From Oxalobacteraceae bacterium (GTDB taxonomy: Bacteria; Pseudomonadota; Gammaproteobacteria; Burkholderiales; Burkholderiaceae_D), in the NCBI GenBank assembly GCA_947446335.1, contig CANFGA010000251.1, forward strand, positions 1 to 5,423: a stretch of 5,423 nt of DNA. Direction: 5' to 3'. How positions within the stretch are numbered: the first letter of the stretch is position 1; the number at the start of each line of letters is the position of its first letter. Of the stretch, positions 1 to 5,327 are shown piece after piece. The position numbers were made by a program, and so were the translations under genes. A model generated the notes under the pieces. The model worked only from the letters and a program-made list of their open reading frames with translations. It searched no databases and was not told where the DNA came from.

Positions 1-1256
1 CGCTGCGCGAGCGCCGAGGTGTTGCGCGCACGCTGGAACAGCTGTTTGCGGCGGCGTATCTGCGCTATGCGCGCTATATCGCGCCCGATACCGGCGCGCC
101 GGGCACGATCTTCGATGTGATCGAGCATCTGGCGCGCAACAAGGCCATCAACGATGCCACGCGCGGCACGCTGTATTGCGTCGGCATGAGCTTGTGGAAG
201 CGCGCGATCGTGCGCCCTTTTCTGTCGACGCCGTCCAGCCGGGTGCATTTCGTGCGTTCGAGTCGGGCGCTGGCGCGCAGTGCCTTGCCGATGGATGCCA
301 GGATCGTGATCTGGGGCACCAGAGCGGAGCAGGAAATCAGGTCGATTGCGCAAGAGCGGCAAGTGCCGCTATGGCGCATGGAAGACGGCTTCTTGCGCTC
401 GGTGGGGCTGGGCTCGGACTTGTTTCGGCCGGTTTCGCTGGTTCTGGACCGGGGCGGCATGTATTACGACCCGGCCTCGAACAGCGATCTTGAGCAGATG
501 CTGGCGACGCAAACCCTGCCGCCATCATCGCTTGCGCGTGCGGCGCAGTTTCGGCAAGCCTTCGTCGCCATGCGCATGAGCAAGTACAACCTGGGCCATG
601 TGCCGCTGCAGGTACAGGCGCAAGGACGGCGGGTGTTGCTGGTGCCGGGTCAGGTCGAGGACGATGCATCGATCCTGCGCGGATCGCCGTTGGTGCGCAC
701 CAACCTGGCCTTGTTGCAGGCGGTGCGCAAGGCGAACCCGGATGCGTGGATTCTTTACAAGGCGCACCCGGATGTGGTGGCGGGCAACCGGCGCGGCAGC
801 ATCGATGCCGCTGACCTGTTTGATCTGGCGAACCAGTGCGTGATGGATGCGAACATCATCGATTGCATTCTGGCGGCCGACGAGGTGCACACGATGACGT
901 CGCTGTCGGGCTTCGAGGCGCTGTTGCACGGACGCGTGGTGCATTGCTATGGCGGCCCGTTTTATGCCGGCTGGGGCTTGACGATCGACCATTTTCCGTT
1001 GCCGCAGCGCAGCCGCAGCGTGATGCTCGATGAACTGGTATTTGCGGTGATGCTCGATTACCCGCGTTATGTGTTGCCGGGCGTGTCGGGTTTCGTCTCG
1101 GCCGAGGCCGTGATGGCGCGGCTGGCGCAGCAGGCACAGATGGCGTTGCGCGCTGTGCCCGCCACAGGCTGGCGCGGCTGGCTTCAGCGCAAGGGGCGCA
1201 AGGTGAGCGCACTGCTGCAATTGATCAACGATGAATGGAAGGCTGCCAGACCATGA
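1..1256 (+). CDS. kpsC: KpsC, capsule beta-Kdo transferase, 5'-truncated by the window edge (C-terminal 417 residues)
   Basis: KpsC extends the beta-Kdo linker that joins group 2 capsule polysaccharide to its phospholipid anchor, working at the cytoplasmic face of the inner membrane. The frame is open from base 3 to TGA 1254-1256, so the gene starts upstream. The family has two similar transferase domains; the fragment begins at the end of the first (ARYIAPDTG, IFDVIEHLA, about residues 23-44) and contains all of the second. Family motifs seen, in fragment numbering: EDGFLRSVG (127-135), GQVEDDASI (216-224), YKAHPDV (252-258), TSLSGFEALLHG (299-310) and YGGPFYAGWGLT (316-327). The end of domain 2 (LDYPRYVLPG, AEAVMARLAQ) echoes the end of domain 1. 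Full-length KpsC is usually about 650-700 residues. The GTG at 117 lies inside conserved sequence and is not the start. kpsS overlaps the stop, so the two are very likely co-transcribed. The family call is secure; the linkage made by each domain cannot be read here. Confidence 0.93.
   Translation, partial: LRERRGVARTLEQLFAAAYLRYARYIAPDTGAPGTIFDVIEHLARNKAINDATRGTLYCVGMSLWKRAIVRPFLSTPSSRVHFVRSSRALARSALPMDARIVIWGTRAEQEIRSIAQERQVPLWRMEDGFLRSVGLGSDLFRPVSLVLDRGGMYYDPASNSDLEQMLATQTLPPSSLARAAQFRQAFVAMRMSKYNLGHVPLQVQAQGRRVLLVPGQVEDDASILRGSPLVRTNLALLQAVRKANPDAWILYKAHPDVVAGNRRGSIDAADLFDLANQCVMDANIIDCILAADEVHTMTSLSGFEALLHGRVVHCYGGPFYAGWGLTIDHFPLPQRSRSVMLDELVFAVMLDYPRYVLPGVSGFVSAEAVMARLAQQAQMALRAVPATGWRGWLQRKGRKVSALLQLINDEWKAARP
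1237..1242 (+). promoter_or_regulatory. Ribosome binding site deciding the kpsS start
   Basis: GGAAGG lies inside the end of kpsC, with 10 bases between it and the ATG at 1253. It overlaps the alternative ATG at 1235 and cannot serve that codon, so the 1253 start is preferred. Confidence 0.6.
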
Positions 1257-2623
1257 GTGCTCGCCTCGATGCAGAACAGGCCATGCGTTACAAGCATGGC
1301 TACTATTCGGTACCAGGGTTTTATCACCTGTTGCAATGCAAGCGCGTATTGATGCTGCAGGGACCGATGGGCACTTTTTTCAATCGGGTCGCAGCCTGGC
1401 TGGAACGCCACGATATCGCCGTGCGCAAGATCAATTTCAACGGTGGCGACTGGTTTTTTCACCGACGCTTGAATGCGACCAATTATCGCGGAAAACTGGG
1501 CGAGTTTCCGGCGTTTCTGAAGCTGTTCATGCAGGAACACGGCATCGATGGCATCGTCTGCTTCGGCGATTGCCGGCATTACCATGTGGCGGCGGCAGAA
1601 CTGGCGGCCACCATCGGCGTGCCTTTTTTTGCATTCGAGGAAGGCTATGTGCGCCCGGATTACATCACGCTCGAGCGCGGCGGCGTGAACATGCATTCGC
1701 TGCTGCCGCGCAATGCCGACTTCTATCGCTTCTTGCCCGATATCAAGGTACCAAAGCCGCAGGCGGCGCACCCCAGTTTTGCGCGCGCCGCGTTGAGCGC
1801 GATCACGTATTTTGCGGCAGGCAGTTTGCTGCGCAGCTTTTACCCGCATTACCGGCATCACAAGATCTTTTCAGTGCGCTATGAAACGCGCAATTGGGCG
1901 CGCTCGTGGGTACGCAAGCATCTGAACAAGGGCCGCGACCAGCCGGTATTCGATGCGCTGCTCAAGCGCCATACCGGCGGCTATTTCGCGGTCGCGCTGC
2001 AAGTCTACAACGACAGCCAGGTGCATCATCACAGCCATTACCACGACGTGCGCGAATTCATCGCCGACGTGCTGGCTTCGTTCGCACAGCATGCGGACAA
2101 AAATCACCACCTGGTCTTCAAGCATCATCCGATGGACCGGGGCCAGCGCGATTACCGGCGCTTGCTGCGAGAACTGAGCGAGCAGCATGGCGTGACAGGC
2201 CGTGTTCATTACTTGCACGATGTACATTTGCCGACCTTGCTGCGCCATGCACGCGGCGTGCTGACGATCAACAGCACGGTGGGCTTGTCGGCCTTGTATC
2301 ACGACAAGCCGCTGATGGTCATGGGCCGCGCGCTGTATGACTTGCCGGGGCTGACCTTCCAGGGGGAATTGCCGCAATTCTGGGCCACGCAAAGCCGCGT
2401 CAACCAGGCATTATGGCGTCGCTTCCGCGCCTTCATGATTACCCAGACCCAGATGAACGGCGCCTTCTATGGCCGCGATTTCCATGCATTGACCAATGAA
2501 GCCGAGCAAAAAGTCGAAAAGCGCTTGCGTGCGCTGCCGATCACGATCGCGATCGCGAAGAAAAAGGCGCTGCCGGTGGTGACGTTGGTTAAAAAAGGCA
2601 GGAAGCTCGGGATGGCCGGTTGA
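1253..2623 (+). CDS. kpsS: KpsS, capsule beta-Kdo transferase that primes the linker
   Basis: KpsS adds the first beta-Kdo to a (lyso)phosphatidylglycerol acceptor, after which KpsC extends the oligo-Kdo linker; it acts in the cytoplasm at the inner membrane. The protein has 456 residues, somewhat longer than E. coli KpsS (about 390). Family motifs seen: LQGPMGTFF (35-43, N-terminal Rossmann-like strand and loop), FGDCRHYH (104-111), FEEGYVRPDYITLE (128-141), QVYNDSQ (250-256), FKHHPMDRG (289-297) and TINSTVGLSAL (338-348). KHHP and NSTVGLSAL correspond to the KAHP and TSLSGFEAL motifs of KpsC, showing that the two proteins are related. There is no signal peptide or membrane segment. The C-terminal tail (from about 420) is lysine-rich, which might help membrane contact (inference). 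The ATG shares ATGA with the kpsC stop, implying translational coupling. An in-frame ATG at 1235 is less likely. No convincing terminator follows the stop. Confidence 0.92.
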   Translation: MSARLDAEQAMRYKHGYYSVPGFYHLLQCKRVLMLQGPMGTFFNRVAAWLERHDIAVRKINFNGGDWFFHRRLNATNYRGKLGEFPAFLKLFMQEHGIDGIVCFGDCRHYHVAAAELAATIGVPFFAFEEGYVRPDYITLERGGVNMHSLLPRNADFYRFLPDIKVPKPQAAHPSFARAALSAITYFAAGSLLRSFYPHYRHHKIFSVRYETRNWARSWVRKHLNKGRDQPVFDALLKRHTGGYFAVALQVYNDSQVHHHSHYHDVREFIADVLASFAQHADKNHHLVFKHHPMDRGQRDYRRLLRELSEQHGVTGRVHYLHDVHLPTLLRHARGVLTINSTVGLSALYHDKPLMVMGRALYDLPGLTFQGELPQFWATQSRVNQALWRRFRAFMITQTQMNGAFYGRDFHALTNEAEQKVEKRLRALPITIAIAKKKALPVVTLVKKGRKLGMAG

Positions 2624-2705
2624 GGGAAGCGCTTGCTTGCCAAGTACCTGGGTCCCAAGAATTACATCCGTCATCATCCCCGATAGGGCCTGGCATTTTG
2701 CGCCA
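2624..2705. other. Gap between kpsS and the hipBA promoter; no gene seen
   Basis: The 82 bases after the kpsS stop hold no credible ORF and no GC-rich hairpin followed by a T-tract. The only structures are the short palindrome AAGCGCTT (2627-2634) and a weak TGGC/GCCA pair with a 7-base loop (2691-2705) touching the left arm of the hipBA operator. Read-through from the capsule genes into hipBA is therefore possible. The boundary of the hipBA module probably lies here, but no direct repeat or integrase marks it. Confidence 0.4.
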
Positions 2706-2740
2706 TAGATATCGTATTAATCGCTATAATACGATATCTA
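2706..2740 (+). promoter_or_regulatory. hipBA operator: perfect 14-bp inverted repeat with 7-bp spacer
   Basis: TAGATATCGTATTA (2706-2719) is followed by atcgcta and then its exact reverse complement TAATACGATATCTA (2727-2740). All 14 pairs match. It lies 12 bases before the hipB ATG and covers the -10 box. HipB-type antitoxins are known to bind palindromic operators over their own promoter as dimers, so this is the likely autorepression site. The half-sites do not match the E. coli TATCC...GGATA operator, so the binding specificity is probably different. The structure is seen directly; binding by HipB is inferred. Confidence 0.82.
2725..2730 (+). promoter_or_regulatory. hipBA promoter -10 box (TATAAT)
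   Basis: A perfect sigma-70 TATAAT overlaps the operator spacer and the first four bases of its right arm. No good -35 lies at 16-18 bp upstream (the 17-bp position reads gccata), and there is no TGn extension. The promoter may be weak without repressor, or may rely on the -10 box alone. Transcription would begin near 2737, giving a short leader before hipB. Confidence 0.6.
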
Positions 2741-2746
2741 AGAGGA
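2741..2746 (+). promoter_or_regulatory. hipB ribosome binding site
   Basis: AGAGGA starts directly after the operator's right arm and lies 6 bases before the ATG at 2753. It supports that start codon. Confidence 0.65.
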
Positions 2747-2752
2747 CTCTCC

Positions 2753-3079
2753 ATGCCCAAAAAAAATACGCGCTCAGAGGCAGTGCCAACGCTGGTACAG
2801 GAGCGCCTGCGCGCATGGGGTGCCTGCATTAAAAAGCAGCGTATTTCTCAGAACATTCAAGCCAAAGATCTTTGCCGGCGCACGGGAATCTCGGATGCAA
2901 CCTTGCGGCGCCTTGAAAAGGGAGATGCCGGCGCGGGTGTCGGTATCTTTCTGGCAACGCTGATGGTGCTGGGTGCCCTCGATCTGGCGGCACCGATGCT
3001 GGATAACTACTTGTGGGAATCTGGTACGCGCAGCCGAGTGCGCCCGCCCGCCAACGAAGGCGATGATGACGATTTCTAA
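2753..3079 (+). CDS. hipB: HipB-like antitoxin, XRE-family helix-turn-helix regulator
   Basis: This is the 108-residue antitoxin and probable autorepressor of the hipBA module. In the HipBA family, HipB dimers bind HipA and the operator together, holding the kinase inactive and repressing the operon. An XRE-type helix-turn-helix spans about residues 19-76: scaffold helix LRAWGACIKKQR, helix 2 near AKDLCRRTG (37-45), turn, recognition helix near SDATLRRLEKG (47-57), then a hydrophobic helix (IFLATLMVLGAL) that probably forms the dimer core. After the fold comes an extension with basic residues (SRVRPP) and a very acidic end, DDDDF. E. coli HipB has 88 residues, so this tail is an addition; it may contact HipA or be the degradation-prone segment (inference). 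hipA begins inside its last codons. Family assignment is strong from fold and context; target specificity is unknown. Confidence 0.87.
   Translation: MPKKNTRSEAVPTLVQERLRAWGACIKKQRISQNIQAKDLCRRTGISDATLRRLEKGDAGAGVGIFLATLMVLGALDLAAPMLDNYLWESGTRSRVRPPANEGDDDDF
3056..3060 (+). promoter_or_regulatory. hipA ribosome binding site inside hipB
   Basis: GAAGG lies 5 bases before the ATG at 3066 and only 2 bases before the adjoining ATG at 3063. This favours 3066, the second of the tandem ATGATG, as the hipA start. Confidence 0.5.
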
Positions 3080-4340
3080 GCCGCTGTTTGTCTATCTGCA
3101 ACGTCCGGATAATGGGGAATGGGTTACTGTCGGTCGCTATCTGCTGGAAAAAGAAAGCAAGACAGGGAAATTTCGCTATGCCCCCAGCTATGAGCGAGCA
3201 GGCATGAGCTGGTCGATCGACCCCGTAAACCTCCCCTTCATCCCGGGTGTCGAGCACATCGCTTCGCGCTACCATGGGCTTCATGACGTGCTCCGGGATG
3301 CCTGCCCTGATACCTGGGGGAAATTGCTGATACAGCGTGAACACGGTATTCCAGCAGACTCCCATGAATCACGCTACTTGGCTTTATCAGGCAATGCAGA
3401 CCGGTGGGGTGCGCTCGCTATCGGAACATCCCGCCACCCGTCGATTTCGGTACTGGAGCAACCGCGTTTGCCTCAACTGGAAGCACTGGCGCAAGAGCTG
3501 ATCGCCATCTTCGAACGCAAGCCGCCGATCAATGCCAAGCTGCGAAAGCGATTGGTAGCGACTCCGAGTCTAGGCGGGGCTCGGCCAAAAGCCACCGTGC
3601 AGGACGGCGACCAATTCTGGCTAGTAAAACCGTACTTGCCAACAGACACCACCGACATCCCGCTGCTGGAGCATTTCACGCAACAATGGGGGATCGCCTG
3701 CGGACTCAATTTCGCCGAAACGGTCCATCACAGGCTAAGCGATGGTCTTAGCGTTGTGCGGGTATTACGCTTTGACCGGCATGGCAAGCGCCGGATCATG
3801 GCCATGAGCGGCGCTTCGCTGCTTGAAACACAATATCCTGGAGGCGGCACGGAATCATCACGCTGGAGCTACCCACGAATGGCCGAAGAGCTGAAGCGAA
3901 TTGGAGCGCCGCCAGAGGACCAGCTTGAATTGTTTGGACGCATGGTTTTCAATGCCATTGCAGGCAACGATGACGACCACCCGCGCAATCATGCTGCCAT
4001 CTTTCAAGCAAAAGAAAACCGATGGAGACTGTCACCGGCCTTTGATGTCGTTCCTAATCCTGATGAACAGCCGAAAACACTGACATTGCAGCTTTCGATG
4101 GGGCGCTACGACATTTCTCGCGAGGCAATTTTATCGGATGCAATACGCTTTGGATTTGACGATAGGGCCGCAGCAGATTCCTATCTTGACTCCCTGCTTG
4201 AACGAATTGCGCTGGCCTTCCCTGTCGTGGAGACCCTGCTCAGTAGCGACTTGCTTACGCTGATGACGAAGCGTTTACAGAACAATCTGAACTTGCTGTC
4301 CCGAACAGGCAAGATTAAGACTCGCCTCTGGCACTTTTGA
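3066..4340 (+). CDS. hipA: HipA-family serine/threonine kinase toxin
   Basis: HipA toxins are protein kinases; E. coli HipA phosphorylates glutamyl-tRNA synthetase GltX, stalling translation and promoting persistence. The target here is unknown. The 424-residue length is close to E. coli HipA (440). The N-terminal subdomain (about 5-125) carries FVYLQRP, LHDVLRDACPDTWGKLLI and DRWGALAIG. The C-terminal kinase domain carries the flexible loop SLGGARPK (Ser168, aligning with autophosphorylated Ser150 of E. coli), FWLVKP (Lys188, ATP-binding lysine), VLRFDR, the catalytic loop AGNDDDHPRN (Asp303, His305, Asn308) and LSPAFDVVP (Asp327, metal-binding). All recognised active-site residues are present, so the kinase is predicted active. 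The start overlaps hipB by 14 bases (17 if ATG 3063 is used), implying coupled translation at a fixed ratio. The longer frame from 2973 is unlikely because it runs back through hipB. The gene converges with pagP. Confidence 0.9.
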   Translation: MTISKPLFVYLQRPDNGEWVTVGRYLLEKESKTGKFRYAPSYERAGMSWSIDPVNLPFIPGVEHIASRYHGLHDVLRDACPDTWGKLLIQREHGIPADSHESRYLALSGNADRWGALAIGTSRHPSISVLEQPRLPQLEALAQELIAIFERKPPINAKLRKRLVATPSLGGARPKATVQDGDQFWLVKPYLPTDTTDIPLLEHFTQQWGIACGLNFAETVHHRLSDGLSVVRVLRFDRHGKRRIMAMSGASLLETQYPGGGTESSRWSYPRMAEELKRIGAPPEDQLELFGRMVFNAIAGNDDDHPRNHAAIFQAKENRWRLSPAFDVVPNPDEQPKTLTLQLSMGRYDISREAILSDAIRFGFDDRAAADSYLDSLLERIALAFPVVETLLSSDLLTLMTKRLQNNLNLLSRTGKIKTRLWHF

Positions 4341-4372
4341 ACCGAAAGTGACATTCAAAAATGAACCTTTTT
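4332..4372 (+). repeat. Short inverted and direct repeats at the hipA end
   Basis: CACTTT (4332-4337) pairs exactly with AAAGTG (4345-4350) across the hipA stop codon. A 4-bp TTCA/TGAA stem (4354-4357, 4362-4365) follows, then CC and five Ts. TGAACC occurs twice (4338-4343, 4362-4367). This could be a weak terminator for hipBA, but the stems are short and AT-rich. It might instead be a remnant of an insertion-sequence end. The repeats are seen directly; both roles are uncertain. Confidence 0.3.
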
Positions 4373-4420
4373 CTTGGGTACACCTGGATTTGTCAGATGA
4401 CGTAGGCAAGAGCGCGGCAG

Positions 4421-5053
4421 TTACTTGAATTCGAACCTGGCAAACAGCAGCACGACATTGCCCTTGTTGTTGCGGATGGCGGCATGCGGGATGAAAGTCA
4501 CCATCAATTTGGTGCTCTGGGTGCCGATCGAGGCGACCGGCAATATGGCAGGAAACGGCACGCCGCCCAGAACGCCCTGCCGTCTGATGATGGCTGCCGT
4601 GAGGCCTGCTCCTGCCTCAAGGCCTGAATCAGCACCAAATCCATGGACCCATTGATAGGCATAGCCAGCCATGAATTGGGCATGCCGGCGTGAGTCACGC
4701 AGACCGATGAAATATAGCGATTCATCGTCGCCATTCGCATTGCGCAGCGTCTTGCCGATGCCCGCACCCCAGGCTTTTTCATTTAATTTATGCAAGCTTT
4801 TGTCGCTGTAACTGTTCCGGTTATGGTAAGCATAACCGGACAGATACAAGTCCCACCGGCCTTGCTCTGTGATATCAACAACATGCGTGCGGGTTTTGGT
4901 CCAGAAACCAGGCTGCGCTGCTTCTGGCGCTTGGATTGATTCTGGCGGCGGCTCTTGTTGCGCAAAGGCAGAAGGCGTACCCAGCAATGCTGCGGCGCCC
5001 AGTGAAAATGACGCCATATTGTACAGACTGTTAACAATCGGCGTGAGATCCAT
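4421..5053 (-). CDS. pagP: PagP, outer-membrane lipid A palmitoyltransferase
   Basis: PagP is an eight-stranded beta-barrel enzyme that moves palmitate from the sn-1 position of a phospholipid to lipid A in the outer membrane, tightening the barrier against cationic peptides. From ATG 5053 the protein has 210 residues. A hydrophobic signal peptide ends at SAFA (28-31), followed by a Pro/Gln/Glu-rich stretch (about 32-49) and then the enzyme: amphipathic helix region WTKTRTHVVDI, WDLYLSGYAYH (catalytic His77), NEKAWGAGIGK, GLRDS (Asp120-Ser121, matching the E. coli Asp76-Ser77 pair), FMAGYAYQW, LEAGAGLTA, PFPAILPVASIG, MVTFIPH, and final strand FARFEFK. Start choice: AAAGGG sits 6 bases before ATG 5053; in-frame ATGs at 5074 and 5101 have worse-placed ribosome sites but would add basic residues to a signal peptide that otherwise lacks them. 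It is E. coli's PhoPQ-controlled gene; I see no clear PhoP box here. The gene lies downstream of, but separate from, an rRNA operon. Confidence 0.9.
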   Translation of the reverse strand: MDLTPIVNSLYNMASFSLGAAALLGTPSAFAQQEPPPESIQAPEAAQPGFWTKTRTHVVDITEQGRWDLYLSGYAYHNRNSYSDKSLHKLNEKAWGAGIGKTLRNANGDDESLYFIGLRDSRRHAQFMAGYAYQWVHGFGADSGLEAGAGLTAAIIRRQGVLGGVPFPAILPVASIGTQSTKLMVTFIPHAAIRNNKGNVVLLFARFEFK

Positions 5054-5059
5054 GCACAT

Positions 5060-5065
5060 CCCTTT
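5060..5065 (-). promoter_or_regulatory. Likely pagP ribosome binding site
   Basis: On the minus strand AAAGGG ends 6 bases before ATG 5053. A second candidate, AAGGA at 5076-5080, is only one base from ATG 5074, too close to work well. This favours the 5053 start. Confidence 0.5.
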
Positions 5066-5101
5066 GTTGTCCATTTCCTTAATTTTTAATACTGGCAACA
5101 T

Positions 5102-5284
5102 GGACTAAGCGGGTGTTAATTTGACGCAAATGCTATTTTTTTAACCGAGTCTAATTTTTTGAAAATCAACAAAGCTTGTTGCAATCGTTTTTGCGTTGCA
5201 GGCGTAGGGGCTCTGCTGGGGTATATGTGTGAGGGTGCCAGGCCCGATCAGGGGCGATGTCGCAAGCCGCAGGTGCCCAGACGC
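5102..5284. other. Non-coding leader between the rRNA terminator and pagP
   Basis: This stretch must hold the pagP promoter on the minus strand, since the rRNA terminator cuts it off from the upstream operon. It is AT-rich between about 5110 and 5190 and GC-richer beyond. I could not find a -35/-10 pair with good spacing on the minus strand, nor a pair of PhoP-type GTTTA repeats. An imperfect palindrome lies around AAGCTT (about 5167-5182). No credible ORF or RNA gene is visible. Confidence 0.4.
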
Positions 5285-5315
5285 AAAAAAACCCCGTCAT
5301 TTCTGACGGGGTTTT
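5285..5315 (-). terminator. Intrinsic terminator of the rRNA operon
   Basis: On the minus strand AAAACCCCGTCA (5315-5304), a GAAA tetraloop, and TGACGGGGTTTT (5299-5288) form a perfect 12-bp stem, followed directly by further Ts to 5285, for a seven-T run in all. It begins about 12 bases past the 5S 3' end, as expected for an rrn operon. It also has some Ts on the + side, so it may stop transcripts from both directions, though much less well on +. Confidence 0.92.
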
Positions 5316-5327
5316 CTCTTATAACAA

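Noticed and set aside
117..119. GTG as a start for the first gene
   Set aside because: The frame stays open to the left edge and the residues before it belong to the conserved end of KpsC domain 1.
525..1220. Long minus-strand open frame opposite kpsC
   Set aside because: It is His/Arg/Gln-rich with no recognisable family, and lies fully opposite a well-supported gene in GC-rich DNA; it is a shadow frame.
1184..1861. Minus-strand open frame opposite the kpsC-kpsS junction
   Set aside because: It spans two genes on the other strand that have clear family motifs, and has no coherent domain of its own.
1231..1884. Plus-strand open frame overlapping kpsS in another frame
   Set aside because: Its composition is that of an out-of-frame reading of kpsS, and the KpsS motifs are in the 1253 frame.
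2627..2634. AAGCGCTT palindrome after kpsS as a terminator
   Set aside because: There is no loop and no T-tract follows it.
2829..3365. Minus-strand open frame opposite hipB and hipA
   Set aside because: It is covered by two confident genes and shows no recognisable motifs.
5121..5155. Possible + strand promoter starting with TTGACG
   Set aside because: The nearest -10-like hexamer (TCTAAT at 5150) is about 23 bp away, too far, and there is no + strand gene to serve.
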